Below, piece by piece: positions 23,222-33,002 of a DNA stretch of 54,035 nt. Numbering within the stretch: the first letter of the stretch is position 1; the number at the start of each line of letters is the position of its first letter. The notes under the pieces are model-generated. The model was given only the letters and a program-made list of their open reading frames with translations, searched no databases and was not told the DNA's origin. The position numbers and the translations under genes were made by a program. The DNA lies in assembly GCF_003369445.1 (NCBI RefSeq), contig NZ_QRCU01000074.1:1-54035 (forward strand), written 5' to 3'. Source of the stretch: Arthrobacter silvisoli (GTDB lineage Bacteria; Actinomycetota; Actinomycetes; Actinomycetales; Micrococcaceae).

Positions 23222-25390
23222 GTGGCAACGCAGCAGCTGATGTTCGACATCATGGCGCAGGCGAAGGGCGTCAACGAGACCTTCAACGACGTCGTCAGCT
23301 CGGCCGATTCCATGGCCGGCCGTCTCGGCGCAGCTGGCGCGAAGGCCACGGAGAAGCTGTTCAACCCGATGACCGCCGGGGCGGCTGGCGGCATCGCTGG
23401 AGCGGCCCTGATGGCGGGCATCCATACCGCGATCGATCGCAGCGGGGTTACGTCCAAGCTGCAGAACCAGCTCAACCTCTCCGGCCCGGCCGCCGCTACC
23501 GCCGGCGCCGCGGCCGGAGAGCTCTATAACCAGGGCTTCGGCGATTCCTTCGAGACCGTCTCGGCCGGAATCGGGGACGTCATGTCCTCGATCAGCGGGA
23601 TGCGCACCGCCTCCCAGACTGACCTGCAGGCCGTCGCCGGGTCCGTGATGGCCGTGGCCCAGACCTTCGAAATCGACACCGCCCGCGCTGCTCAGGTCGC
23701 CGGGCAGATGATAAACACCGGGCTGGCCAAGGACGGCGTCCAAGCCGCGGACCTCCTCGCAGCGTCCCTGCAGAAGGTACCGGCCAACGTCCGCGAGGAC
23801 GTCCTGGACGCCGTCGATGAGTACGGCCCCATGTTCGCCAACCTCGGCATCTCCGGAAACCAGGCGATGACCATGCTGGCCGACGCCAGCGCTAAGGGTG
23901 CCTTCGGCATCGACAAGACCGGCGACGCGCTCAAGGAATTCACGATCCGCGCCACCGACATGTCGAAGACAACCGCAGGCGCCTACGACCAGCTGGGCCT
24001 GGACCAAAACGAAATGACCGACGCCCTGCTGGCCGGCGGCGACAAAGCCCGCGGAGCGTTCGACAAGATCATCCAAGGCCTGCAGTCCATGAAGGACCCG
24101 GCCGCCCAGTCCCAAGCGGCGCTCGCCCTCTTCGGCACCCCGCTCGAGGACCTCGGAACCGCCGAGATCCCAGGCTTCATCGACCAGCTGGGCAAGGCCC
24201 GCGACGGCATGGGCGACACCGCCGGCGCCGCCGGGGCCCTCGGTGACTCCATGAACTCCGGACCGGGCGCAGCGTTCACCACATTCCAGCGCACAGCAGA
24301 GTCCACCCTCGGCGAGCTCGGCGCGCAGATCCTCCCGATCCTGACTCCCGTGCTCGAAGGGCTAGCCCAGTTCGCCCCCGTGATCGGCCCCGCCGTGATC
24401 GCACTAGGCGCGCTCGCCGCCATCATCGCCGTCGTCAACTTCGTGATGGCACTGAACCCGATCACGTGGATCATCGTCGGGATCGTGGCCCTGATCGCCG
24501 CGATCGTCGCCCTGGTCATGAACTGGGATCAGGTGGTCGTCTTCCTGACCACGATCTGGCAAGGCTTCGTGGCATGGATCATGGGCGTCCTGGCCGGTTT
24601 CGTCGGCTGGTGGAACGGTCTATGGGCCGGATTCTTCGCCTGGACCTCCGGACTTTGGTCCGGTTTCACCGCGTGGGTCTCAGGGCTCTGGCAGGGCTTC
24701 ATCAACTGGATCATCGGCCTGGTCGCTGCATTCGTTGCAGGCTGGAACGCCAGCTGGGCCGCGGTCGGCTCGTTCATCTCCGGGATCTGGTCCGGAATTG
24801 TCAGCGGCGCCTCGAACATGGTTTCCGGGCTGATGTCCTTCATCGGCGGAATCCCGGGATCGATCATCGGATTCTTCGCCGGCGCAGGGCAGTGGCTCTG
24901 GGACGCGGGCGTGAACATCGTCCAAGGCCTGATCAACGGCGTCTCCTCGCTGGCCGGTTCGATCGGTTCATTCTTCCTCAACCTGCTGCCCGGCTGGATC
25001 GTCGGCCCCTTCAAGATGGCCCTTGGCATCGCGTCCCCGTCGAAGCTGTTCGATCGTTTCGGTGTGAACATCGGCGAGGGCGTCTTGGTGGGTGTTGATC
25101 GAATGCAGGACCGGATCGACTCCCGCATGGCCAACCTGGTCACTGTCCCCGATGTCCCGGACGTAGATCCCGGGAACGTCGGGGGCGGCCCCGGCGGCCG
25201 GCCAGGACCCGGCACGGGAGACCCTGGCAGCAGCGGCAGCCGGGGCTACGACGGCGGGCTCACCGAGGAAGACCGGCAGCTGTTGCGGGACTTCATCGCC
25301 GCGGCCGAGCGCCCGCTGGTCGCCACGGTCAACGGACGTGAGTTCCTCACCGCCGTCCGCGACGCTGAACGGAAGGGAGACCGACGCTAA
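23222..25390 (+). CDS. tape measure protein
   Basis: At 722 aa this is a short tape measure. It has a Gly/Ala-rich helical first half, hydrophobic segments near residues 380-440, a Trp-rich series of GLW(x)GF-type repeats (about 440-520), and the closing IASPSKLFDRFGVNIGEGVLVG motif common to tape measures. It sets tail length and probably helps DNA enter the cell. GTG start at 23222 after AAAGGCGG. Confidence 0.95.
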   Translation: MATQQLMFDIMAQAKGVNETFNDVVSSADSMAGRLGAAGAKATEKLFNPMTAGAAGGIAGAALMAGIHTAIDRSGVTSKLQNQLNLSGPAAATAGAAAGELYNQGFGDSFETVSAGIGDVMSSISGMRTASQTDLQAVAGSVMAVAQTFEIDTARAAQVAGQMINTGLAKDGVQAADLLAASLQKVPANVREDVLDAVDEYGPMFANLGISGNQAMTMLADASAKGAFGIDKTGDALKEFTIRATDMSKTTAGAYDQLGLDQNEMTDALLAGGDKARGAFDKIIQGLQSMKDPAAQSQAALALFGTPLEDLGTAEIPGFIDQLGKARDGMGDTAGAAGALGDSMNSGPGAAFTTFQRTAESTLGELGAQILPILTPVLEGLAQFAPVIGPAVIALGALAAIIAVVNFVMALNPITWIIVGIVALIAAIVALVMNWDQVVVFLTTIWQGFVAWIMGVLAGFVGWWNGLWAGFFAWTSGLWSGFTAWVSGLWQGFINWIIGLVAAFVAGWNASWAAVGSFISGIWSGIVSGASNMVSGLMSFIGGIPGSIIGFFAGAGQWLWDAGVNIVQGLINGVSSLAGSIGSFFLNLLPGWIVGPFKMALGIASPSKLFDRFGVNIGEGVLVGVDRMQDRIDSRMANLVTVPDVPDVDPGNVGGGPGGRPGPGTGDPGSSGSRGYDGGLTEEDRQLLRDFIAAAERPLVATVNGREFLTAVRDAERKGDRR

Positions 25391-26190
25391 TGCCGGCATA
25401 TCTGGGGAACTTCGGCGCGCTCATCGCGATCGAGTGCGAAACAGCGACCGTCGAAGCAGCCACCGGCTACACCTTCGAGACCAGCCTTGAAGGCCGGCGG
25501 CGGGCGCAGTCCCGCCGCCGGCGGCCGCGCTCGTGGGAACTCGACATGGGCCTCTCATCGTCCACGGAGACCGCGAACGTCCGGGCCCTGGACGCTGGGG
25601 AGTTCGGCATCGGTCCGTTCGTCTGGTGCACCGAGGAAGCCCAGGTAACGAACATGCTCACCCCCGAGCAGTCCACCTGTGACCCGTCCACCATCTTCAC
25701 TTCGGGGGTGACGGGCACCGGCCCGCTGGACCTCGGCGCGGACGGCAAGGCCGGGCGCACTTTCACGAACCCTGTCCCGGCCACGCCGTTCTACTTCGGC
25801 TCTACCAAGGTCGCCGTCCTGCCCGGCGTGCAAGTCACCGCCTCGGCCTACCTGGTCGGAGCTGGCGCGCAGATCCGCATCGGCTTCTACGACGCGGCCG
25901 GGACCCTGATCAGCACGACCACCGGTACCGGGACCGGCATCGCAGGTGTCGCGACCCGCGTGAAGCACTCGGCCGTGCCGCCCTCCAACGCGGCCTCCGC
26001 CCTGGTCCTCGCCGTCAACGCGACGATCGGAGCCCGCCCGGCCCTCACATGGACGACAGCGATCGCCGCATGGGCTCCCGGGGGCGGGTGCCCGAAAGCA
26101 GTCGTGTCGAAGTTGGAGAACTCTGCCCGGCTGCTGGGCAATACGCAGAGCTACGGCCAGGTGAAATTCACGGTCACGGAGGTGGGGTAA
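25390..26190 (+). CDS. minor tail protein (distal tail region)
   Basis: This 266-aa protein directly follows the tape measure, the usual place of the distal tail protein. It is beta-rich with an unusual Arg cluster near residues 36-48 (RRRAQSRRRRPR) and a central carbohydrate-binding-like beta domain (about 90-220). The ATG overlaps the tape-measure stop by one base. Confidence 0.7.
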   Translation: MPAYLGNFGALIAIECETATVEAATGYTFETSLEGRRRAQSRRRRPRSWELDMGLSSSTETANVRALDAGEFGIGPFVWCTEEAQVTNMLTPEQSTCDPSTIFTSGVTGTGPLDLGADGKAGRTFTNPVPATPFYFGSTKVAVLPGVQVTASAYLVGAGAQIRIGFYDAAGTLISTTTGTGTGIAGVATRVKHSAVPPSNAASALVLAVNATIGARPALTWTTAIAAWAPGGGCPKAVVSKLENSARLLGNTQSYGQVKFTVTEVG

Positions 26191-26194
26191 TCAC

Positions 26195-28417
26195 ATGCAG
26201 GCAGGCACGCTCGCCGGCGGCGACGTTCTGGAACTGACGTCCCGCATTGTGGTCTCTGGTGTCGATCGCGCACACGTTACGTGGGATGTGGACCGCGACC
26301 TGGACGGCGACCTGCCCGCGCAGGTGGTAGCGCGGGCTGGCATCAAGCAGGCAACGGGCAAGATCATCTGGGCCGAGGCGCCGGACCTCACCGATAGGGC
26401 TGTGAACCCATGGAACAAGAACGGCCAGTGGTTGCCCTCCCGCGGCGAGATCGTCACGATCTACGCCGGCGACGGCGTCACCGAGTGGCCCCAGTTCCAG
26501 GGCGTGATCGACGAGACAAAGGGCGACGTCGGCGGCTCGGTGGAGTCCACCATTGTGGACTACATCGACTACCTCAACAATGCTGTCTCTCACGAGACCG
26601 TGCTGCGCCTTCACCCGCCCAAGACCGAGGGCGGCACCTTCATGGGCGTCGGCATGACTCCGGCCTATGCGGTGGACCGTGCGGCTCGTGCGTGCGGTTT
26701 CTACGCCACCCCGGGGATCGAACCCGGGGCAGTGCTCTCCGTGCCCTGCCAGACGTCGATGTGGCCCGAATGGGGCGTCCTGACCGAAGCTGACGCGTAT
26801 GCGGGCAGCAGCGCCACCCACGCCGAGAACCACCGGGCGTCGTGGGGCTGGTGCGTCGGGGACTTCACATGCACCTACACCCCGCAGGGCAGCATGGCCC
26901 GCACGGACCCGATCCAGCTGACGGCCCGGATCAGCACCGAGCACAACGGCAACTTCACGCTGAACGCCTGGTTCGGGACCACGAAGGTGCAGCTCGCCGT
27001 CACTGGCTCCCGGACCGCAATCGCCCGACTCGATAGCACCGACGTCGTCACCCTCGCGATCGAGTCCGACTACACGATCGTGACCCTGCTCGTGAAAGCA
27101 GGAACGTGGACTCTCAAGACGAACGGCGGCGCCACCGCCTCCGCATCACAGTCGATCCCCGGCGGCGCCTCGCTCTCGTCCATCACCACCACCGGCGACA
27201 ACAACGCGAGGGTGGCGGCCCTGCAGGTGAGCAAGCCCCCGACGGGCTCCGAGTACCGCTCACTCGGACACGTCGGAAGCTTCTATCAGGAAACATCGCT
27301 CTTCTCCGGACTCATGGACGTCCTACCCTCCTACGTGGACGTCCCGGCCGTGGACAAGATGACCGAGATCTCGAAGGCCACCCTCGCCCCGTTCTGGTTC
27401 AACGAGATCGGCCAACTTCGATTCATCGGCTCCGACGTCCTCCGCGCCCAGGCATCATCCCAGACCGTCACCACCTTGGATGACATTTCCTCGCTCGCGT
27501 GGGAAGACACCCGGCTGGGCATGCGCTCGCGGGTGCGGGTGAAGTACCGGTTTCCCGGGCTGAACCGCAGCCGCTACAGCAACGTGCTGCTGTGGCAGGG
27601 TACAGGCGAAACGATGGAGTCCAACCAGGACAAGGACCTCTTCGCGGAGGCCGAAAGCGATGTGGACTGGGCCGAGATCGACCACGGGGCAGTGTCGTCG
27701 GACGGCGGGCTGACCGCGTTCAACCAAGGCCGCGGTACGTGGATGGGCGGAGTCCTCGAAGACTCCGCGGGCAACTGGTCCGATGCCAGTGCCTACATCA
27801 CTGCCGGCATCTCGACGATCGACGAGCGCACGAGGCTGCTCACGCTCTCGACGAGCACGCTTCCGTCCGGTAAGAAGTTCGCCCAGGTCACCGCTGACTC
27901 GACCAGCTACTTCCCGCGCTTCCGGGGAATGGACCTGCCCGTGCTGCGCGGCCGGGCCCGGGTGAAGTGGATCGACAAGACCTACACTTCGACGATCACC
28001 GGGCCTTATGGCTTCGCAGAGTTGGAGCACGACGCCGGCCCTTGGGGAGTGCAAACCACCGGCGTCCTGGTCCAGCAGCGGATCGCGGACTTCATCGCGG
28101 GGCAGGTCACCCAGCCGGCCCCGACGATCACCGGGATGCGCGTCGCCTACGACCCGCGCCGCCAGCTCGGCGACGTGATCACCATCAGCTCACCCGGGCT
28201 CATGGGCGTGACCATCACGGCCTTGATCGTCGGTATCCGCAACAGCGGCGGCGACAGCTTCACTCAGTCCCTCACGGTGAGGATCATCAGCGCCACGAGC
28301 CTCTACACCTCCTACTCGGAGTACAACGAGGCACTGCCCGCGGCCCCGCTGACCTACGCCAACTGGCAAGCACTGGGACCGCTGCCGCAAACCTACCTCG
28401 CATTCAACGACGCATAG
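26195..28417 (+). CDS. minor tail protein, tail-hub type (740 aa)
   Basis: The N-terminal 150 residues (VVSGVDRAHVTWDVDRD, WAEAPDLTDRAVNPW) and C-terminal 300 residues resemble the tail-hub proteins that follow distal tail proteins in actinophages. A central insertion (about 190-350) looks like a concanavalin-type beta sandwich (GNFTLNAWFGTTKVQLAV). It probably forms the baseplate hub and binds the cell surface. Confidence 0.75.
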   Translation: MQAGTLAGGDVLELTSRIVVSGVDRAHVTWDVDRDLDGDLPAQVVARAGIKQATGKIIWAEAPDLTDRAVNPWNKNGQWLPSRGEIVTIYAGDGVTEWPQFQGVIDETKGDVGGSVESTIVDYIDYLNNAVSHETVLRLHPPKTEGGTFMGVGMTPAYAVDRAARACGFYATPGIEPGAVLSVPCQTSMWPEWGVLTEADAYAGSSATHAENHRASWGWCVGDFTCTYTPQGSMARTDPIQLTARISTEHNGNFTLNAWFGTTKVQLAVTGSRTAIARLDSTDVVTLAIESDYTIVTLLVKAGTWTLKTNGGATASASQSIPGGASLSSITTTGDNNARVAALQVSKPPTGSEYRSLGHVGSFYQETSLFSGLMDVLPSYVDVPAVDKMTEISKATLAPFWFNEIGQLRFIGSDVLRAQASSQTVTTLDDISSLAWEDTRLGMRSRVRVKYRFPGLNRSRYSNVLLWQGTGETMESNQDKDLFAEAESDVDWAEIDHGAVSSDGGLTAFNQGRGTWMGGVLEDSAGNWSDASAYITAGISTIDERTRLLTLSTSTLPSGKKFAQVTADSTSYFPRFRGMDLPVLRGRARVKWIDKTYTSTITGPYGFAELEHDAGPWGVQTTGVLVQQRIADFIAGQVTQPAPTITGMRVAYDPRRQLGDVITISSPGLMGVTITALIVGIRNSGGDSFTQSLTVRIISATSLYTSYSEYNEALPAAPLTYANWQALGPLPQTYLAFNDA

Positions 28418-28435
28418 CGTCACCCACCCCCAACC

Positions 28436-28465
28436 GGAAGGCCCCGACAAACGTCGGGGCCTTCC
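28436..28465 (+). terminator. terminator between minor tail genes
   Basis: A perfect 13-bp GC-rich stem (28436-28448 with 28453-28465) around an AAAC loop lies in the 75-base gap after the tail-hub gene. Only a short CCGTT follows, so some read-through into the next tail gene is likely. Confidence 0.7.
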
Positions 28466-28492
28466 CCGTTCCACCATGGGAGGCAATCCACC

Positions 28493-30691
28493 TTGACCAC
28501 CTACACCACCCCGCACAGCCTGCCCCTCATCGAACCGGCAACTGATCCGATCAAGGACGCCGCATCGGTCTCGGCGCTCGCGGACGACATGAACGCCCTG
28601 GCGGCCGCTGTGAATGCTGCACTCGAATCGGTGAAGGCAATGGCGTCCCCGTTCAAGGGAACGATCGCCGACGGCGAGAACCTGGGTACCTACTACGGCT
28701 CGGCATACGACGGGTATTGGGCGGTCACCAGCGACACGAAGGCGGCCACACTGGTCGACGCCCCGCCGAACGCCAAGGCCGGTGACATCCACGTCTACCG
28801 GATCGGCTCCACAGCCTCGAACCAGCTCTACAGCGAGTACGGGGCAACGGGCCGCGTGATGTTCTCCTCGGCGACGTCAACGGGACGCCTGCGCCCCTGG
28901 GTGAACCTCGCCGCGAACATCGATCACGGGCTGTACCCGGACACCTTGTACCCGACGTTCAACGACATCACGGTCTCCTCCCGGTTCACGGTGTGGTCCG
29001 GCTCCGCGGCCACCAGCTACGGCGCACCCTCGGCCAACACCGGAACGGTCACGACGATTATCTTCGGGAATGCGGGCTGGCAGGAGTGGCGCACAACCAC
29101 CACCGGCGGCGCCGGCCCCCAGACATGGGTGCGCGGCAAGAGCTCCACCGGGTGGGGCCCCTTCTACCTGACGTCGGTACCGCCGGACGCCGCCGTGCCG
29201 CCGACGCCGGCCGGAAACAGGATTGTCCCGGTTTCGGTAACCCGTGGCTGGGGCGGCGGCACGACCACAGGTTCGGGCTTCTCCAAGTACTTGCAGACCC
29301 TCCCGCCAAGGGCACGCCGGGCCCGCGTCGTCGTCCGCAACATGGATCCGAGGTACACCGTCGCCGACTCGGCGGCGGCAACCCTGTCCACGGTCTGCCT
29401 CGGTCTCTCCTCCGGGGTCTCGAGTAGCGCCCAGACCGGCGTGGTCACAGTGGCCACGGGCGCCAGCACCGGCACGAACGGCTACTTCTCGCCGTGGGTC
29501 GATGCCTCGGCTTTCGCTGGGAAGGACGTCATCGTCGGGATTGACTGGTCCTCGGCCGGCACGGTGCAGACCAACATCGGTACGGGCTGGACTGGGTCCG
29601 GGACCGGCGCGGCCTCCACGAGTGCGAACGGCAGCGCATCGGGAACGTTGCCGTTCCACGTCTATGTGGAGGTCGAGGTCCCGGCGAGCGTCCCGGTCAT
29701 CGCAGTGTGGGGAGACTCGATTTCCTGCGGCGTTGGCGCGACGCGCCAGGTGTACGACTCCTGGGTGAACCAGTTCTGCAGGGCGATCGGCGCCGCGGCA
29801 GTGCACTTCGCACACTCTGGCGACACCATGGACGGCTCCTGGGAGTCCACCAGCGTGAAGTGGAAGGAGTACGGCGCCAACTACCAGGCCGCCGATGTAG
29901 TCTTCGCCGCGATGGGCTCCAATGACGACTTCGGCGGCGCGGACCTCGCGACCATGCAAGCCCGCTTCCTCGCGGCCCTGCCATCCCTGAAACGGTACGT
30001 CTCGCCGAACGTGATCGCCGTGACCATCACCCCGCGTGATGGAGTCACGGGCGCGATGGAAGATGTCCGCCGCGCCTACAACGCTTGGCTGCCCACCCAG
30101 GATGTGCGCCAGGTCCTGCCGTTCGCAGCGACAATCTCAAGCGACGACGAGACCATCAACGCCGGATACAACAGCGACGGCATCCACCTCAACACCGCCG
30201 GCTACGCTGCGCTCGCCGGGGTGATCCCGCACGGGATTGTCACGTGGCCGGTCACCGTGGACAACTCCGTCGGCCGGCGGGCGCTCGTGTGGGACGAGGC
30301 GAACAAGCGGCAGCAGATGATCTATGGCGACACCGGCGCCCGGGACATCACCGCGGACTTCGACCCTGCCAACACAGACGGCGGCGGAAATGTGTGGCTG
30401 TCCAGGACGGACAACATGGTGCACCTGCACATGCATAACCGCACCCTGGACGCGACGAACAACGTCTACACCTTGCTCGACGGTTTCAAGCCTGACAGGA
30501 ACACGCTGATCAACGCGCCGCTGTACCCGAGCAACGCCGGGAACCGCATGAACATCAACGCCTCCAGCGGCCTAGTGCAGATTTTCGGACAATCGACCGC
30601 CGCGGTGTCCTACTTCCGGGTGAGCTGGCGCACGGCAGACGCCTGGCCAGCCTCCCTGCCCGGAATCGCGGACGGTTCGCTGCCTAGCTAG
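28493..30691 (+). CDS. minor tail protein with SGNH/GDSL hydrolase domain
   Basis: This 732-aa protein has an N-terminal tail-attachment region and a Gly/Ser/Thr-rich beta region (about 40-400). An SGNH hydrolase with all key blocks follows: GDS at 407-409, GSND at 475-478 and D562-x-x-H565 (SDGIHLN), with the catalytic Ser S409. A C-terminal beta domain (about 590-732) may bind the surface. SGNH tail enzymes de-esterify cell-surface polysaccharides. It starts with TTG, preceded by GGGAGG. It is probably the receptor-binding or depolymerase-like protein. Confidence 0.8.
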   Translation: MTTYTTPHSLPLIEPATDPIKDAASVSALADDMNALAAAVNAALESVKAMASPFKGTIADGENLGTYYGSAYDGYWAVTSDTKAATLVDAPPNAKAGDIHVYRIGSTASNQLYSEYGATGRVMFSSATSTGRLRPWVNLAANIDHGLYPDTLYPTFNDITVSSRFTVWSGSAATSYGAPSANTGTVTTIIFGNAGWQEWRTTTTGGAGPQTWVRGKSSTGWGPFYLTSVPPDAAVPPTPAGNRIVPVSVTRGWGGGTTTGSGFSKYLQTLPPRARRARVVVRNMDPRYTVADSAAATLSTVCLGLSSGVSSSAQTGVVTVATGASTGTNGYFSPWVDASAFAGKDVIVGIDWSSAGTVQTNIGTGWTGSGTGAASTSANGSASGTLPFHVYVEVEVPASVPVIAVWGDSISCGVGATRQVYDSWVNQFCRAIGAAAVHFAHSGDTMDGSWESTSVKWKEYGANYQAADVVFAAMGSNDDFGGADLATMQARFLAALPSLKRYVSPNVIAVTITPRDGVTGAMEDVRRAYNAWLPTQDVRQVLPFAATISSDDETINAGYNSDGIHLNTAGYAALAGVIPHGIVTWPVTVDNSVGRRALVWDEANKRQQMIYGDTGARDITADFDPANTDGGGNVWLSRTDNMVHLHMHNRTLDATNNVYTLLDGFKPDRNTLINAPLYPSNAGNRMNINASSGLVQIFGQSTAAVSYFRVSWRTADAWPASLPGIADGSLPS

Positions 30692-30779
30692 GCCTGCTGA
30701 AGTGGGACGGCCAAGCCAAGTCGAATCGTTCTCACGCCCCGACCGGGGCCCATTCCACGTACCCAGAGAGGGGTAGCCA

Positions 30780-30824
30780 ATGCCGCTGAAACTCGATAAT
30801 CGCTGGGGTTGTCGAGCCTCATGA
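30780..30824 (+). CDS. possible 14-aa coupled leader peptide
   Basis: ATG after a GAGAGGGG site opens 14 codons that end in TGA exactly overlapping the next gene's ATG (ATGA at 30821). The following gene has no good ribosome binding site, so its translation may depend on this leader. Confidence 0.35.
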   Translation: MPLKLDNRWGCRAS

Positions 30825-31258
30825 GTGAACAAGTCATCCTCGCCATCATCGCCGGCGTCGTTGCGGTCCTAGTCGCATATCTGGAGAAGATCCGGCGTGA
30901 CGCCCGGGACTCGAAAACCGACTCGGCAGCAGCCCGCCAGCTCTCCCACGAAGTCCACGAATCGATGAACAACCGATCCGACGACAAGGGAAAACCGATC
31001 CCGCTCTCAGACCGGCTCGACCAGGTAGCAACCAAGGACGACATCGCAGCGCTCGCGGCCGCCGTCAAGGATCACGGAAGCAAACTGATCGACCAGCGCA
31101 GGGACATCCTCGGGATCCGCGAGGACGCCGCAGCCACCCGCGAGGAGATCGGCCAGCTGCACGGCCAAGACAGGGCGCTGCGCGCCGAGCTCGCCGAGCA
31201 GGGCCGGCAAGTGGCTGACCTTCACTCTCGCTACGGGAACGGCAGACGCCGTCAATAA
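30821..31258 (+). CDS. DUF2746-like membrane protein of the lysis region
   Basis: This 145-aa protein has an N-terminal membrane helix (about 5-21) followed by a long coiled-coil domain, as in DUF2746 proteins found beside actinophage lysis genes. It may be a holin accessory or spanin-like factor. The start at ATG 30821 is chosen because of the coupled leader; a TTG at 30809 is possible. Confidence 0.65.
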   Translation: MSEQVILAIIAGVVAVLVAYLEKIRRDARDSKTDSAAARQLSHEVHESMNNRSDDKGKPIPLSDRLDQVATKDDIAALAAAVKDHGSKLIDQRRDILGIREDAAATREEIGQLHGQDRALRAELAEQGRQVADLHSRYGNGRRRQ

Positions 31259-31322
31259 CAACACCCCACCCAAACCCCCAGGCGCTCGCCGGGGGCTTTC
31301 TCATATTCAAGGAGAACTCACC

Positions 31323-32009
31323 ATGGGTAAGACACTTGAGCAGTTCATCAAGGACGCGAACGGCCGCCGGATCGTGATCACCGGCATGAGCACCGCGGAA
31401 TGCGTCGCCCTGTTCTGGGCCTTCAACCGCGAGGTCGGAACCGCGGAGACCTACAGCGCCCGCGGTGCCTGCAACCTCTGGACCACCGAGGGCGGCGACC
31501 CTTACATCTGGGAGACCTACGATCGCGTCACCACCGGTTACCGGCGCGGCGACTTCCTCGTCTGGTCCGGCAAGGAAGGCGCCTACCCTAACGGCGGCTT
31601 CGGCCACATCGCGGCGCTCCTGAAACTGTACGGCGACGGCACCGGGGACTTCCTGTCCCAGAACCCTGGCGCGACGTCTGTCCGGCGCCTGTCCCTATCG
31701 GGCGTCATGGGCGCACTTCGGTACAAGGGGATCGCAGTGAAGCCAACTTCGACCCCGGCACCCAGGCCGCCGGCGAAGCCCAAGACGTCCCTGCTGCTGC
31801 CCGCGGCCGCGGCCTCGTGGAACGTCTACCCGGTCGGCAAGGCGCCCGTCCGGGGTAACCAGGTGGGCACGCTCGCGCCGGCCCGCTTCGGCGGCCTCCG
31901 ATACACCATCAAGGGATGGCCCCAGAAGAACGTCGCCCTGATCGATACGCGCGACTTCGGCCGAGTCAAGATCTACGTCGGCCCGGAAACCGGCGCCGTC
32001 ATCAGCTGA
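31323..32009 (+). CDS. endolysin with CHAP domain
   Basis: This 228-aa enzyme has an N-terminal CHAP-type Cys/His hydrolase: C27 (STAECVALFW) and H95 (GFGHIAALL), plus the GDFLVWSG strand. A Pro-rich linker (about 142-155) leads to a C-terminal SH3-like wall-binding domain. It cuts peptidoglycan at the end of the lytic cycle. ATG follows AAGGAGAA. The stop overlaps the next ATG by one base. Confidence 0.85.
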   Translation: MGKTLEQFIKDANGRRIVITGMSTAECVALFWAFNREVGTAETYSARGACNLWTTEGGDPYIWETYDRVTTGYRRGDFLVWSGKEGAYPNGGFGHIAALLKLYGDGTGDFLSQNPGATSVRRLSLSGVMGALRYKGIAVKPTSTPAPRPPAKPKTSLLLPAAAASWNVYPVGKAPVRGNQVGTLAPARFGGLRYTIKGWPQKNVALIDTRDFGRVKIYVGPETGAVIS

Positions 32010-32134
32010 TGCGCGCTCTCGCCGCTGCGGCGGCCGTCTGCTTCCTCGCAGCGGCCGCCGCACTCGCCACCTACGCCGCCAGCCTCATCGGCATGACGGC
32101 AGACACCCTCGATCTCATCTCAAGGAGCTCATGA
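32009..32134 (+). CDS. small membrane protein (41 aa), lysis cassette
   Basis: An Ala/Leu-rich hydrophobic helix (about 4-27) takes up most of the protein. It overlaps the endolysin stop (TGATG) and the following holin gene (ATGA). It may be a second holin component. Confidence 0.5.
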   Translation: MRALAAAAAVCFLAAAAALATYAASLIGMTADTLDLISRSS

Positions 32135-32472
32135 TGCTTACCTCATTTCTGCGCACCATCGTCCCGGCCCTCTGGGGCTCCTTCGTCGGCTGGCTGCTCG
32201 GACTGCTGCCCATCCTGGAGCCGCTGCGGCCGCAGCTGATCGAATACTCAACCCCGCTGACGGCCATCGTTGGCGCGGTCATCATCGCTGCATGGTACGC
32301 CCTCTGGCGATGGCTGGAACCCCTCTTGCCTGTCTGGCTTGTCCGTGCCGTCCTCGGCTCCGCGAAGGCCCCTGTGTACCCGAGCAAGGCCATCGCTGAA
32401 ACCATCGACGCCGAGGGCGTACAGACCTACCGCCCGAGCGTCAAGACCCCGGGCCCGGACCACCGAGCCTGA
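32131..32472 (+). CDS. putative holin
   Basis: This 113-aa protein has two hydrophobic segments (about 10-28 and 43-60) and a charged tail. It directly follows the endolysin and ends the lytic operon at a strong hairpin. The assignment is by topology and position. Confidence 0.6.
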   Translation: MMLTSFLRTIVPALWGSFVGWLLGLLPILEPLRPQLIEYSTPLTAIVGAVIIAAWYALWRWLEPLLPVWLVRAVLGSAKAPVYPSKAIAETIDAEGVQTYRPSVKTPGPDHRA

Positions 32473-32479
32473 AACGAGT

Positions 32480-32516
32480 AGCGCCCCCGGCCATCATCAT
32501 GATGACCGGGGGCGCT
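32480..32516 (+). terminator. terminator at the end of the lytic operon
   Basis: An 11-bp GC-rich stem (32480-32490 with 32506-32516) with a 15-base loop is followed by TTTGT. It separates the rightward lytic genes from the two leftward cargo genes and may work in both directions. Confidence 0.8.
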
Positions 32517-32531
32517 TTGTCGTTGCCGGTT

Positions 32532-33002
32532 TCAGCTAGTCGGCGTGACGTTGCCAAAGCTCCATGCAGAAACATCCCGGAGGCACACCCGGAGGGCGCT
32601 GAGTTCGAACCAGGTGTTGCCGAATTCCACAAGGGCCTTTTCGAAGTGGATGTATTCCCTGTGGTAGCCGATGCGCTCTTCCTTGCTGGTGTTATCTCGG
32701 TGCTCCGCTTCGAGACGTTTCTGAGTCTCCGCAACAGTCCGAAGGTGGTCCGCCATGACAGAGCTGGCCGGTTCGATCTGTGCGATCTGGGCTTCGGCCC
32801 ACCTGTTCCTGGTGACAGCGATGCCTGAGATCAGCTTCCCGTGGACCACCAGGGTAAAGCCGGCGCTGGCGTCGTCGTCGTCACCGTTGATCCCGAAGAC
32901 CAGGTCCAACGCCATGTCAAGTGAAGAATCAGTATCGAACCTCAGCTGCTCGGAATATCGAGCGCGTGCTGCCTTTGCCTCCGGGTCGTCGTACTCGATC
33001 AT
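32532..33002 (-). CDS. cargo protein, faintly GvpU-like (156 aa)
   Basis: The core FTLVVHGKLISGIAVTRNRWAEA resembles the strand-turn-helix of GvpU-type proteins in gas-vesicle clusters, but no other gas-vesicle gene is present, so the match may be only a fold likeness. The rest is helical and acidic. The ATG overlaps the stop of the gene upstream (ATGA). It lies next to the right att site and faces against the lytic genes, typical of lysogenic cargo. Confidence 0.5.
   Translation of the reverse strand: MIEYDDPEAKAARARYSEQLRFDTDSSLDMALDLVFGINGDDDDASAGFTLVVHGKLISGIAVTRNRWAEAQIAQIEPASSVMADHLRTVAETQKRLEAEHRDNTSKEERIGYHREYIHFEKALVEFGNTWFELSALRVCLRDVSAWSFGNVTPTS

Noticed and set aside
32532..33002. 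Gas-vesicle gene cluster
   Set aside because: Only one protein has a faint GvpU-like stretch; no gvpA or other gas-vesicle gene is present.
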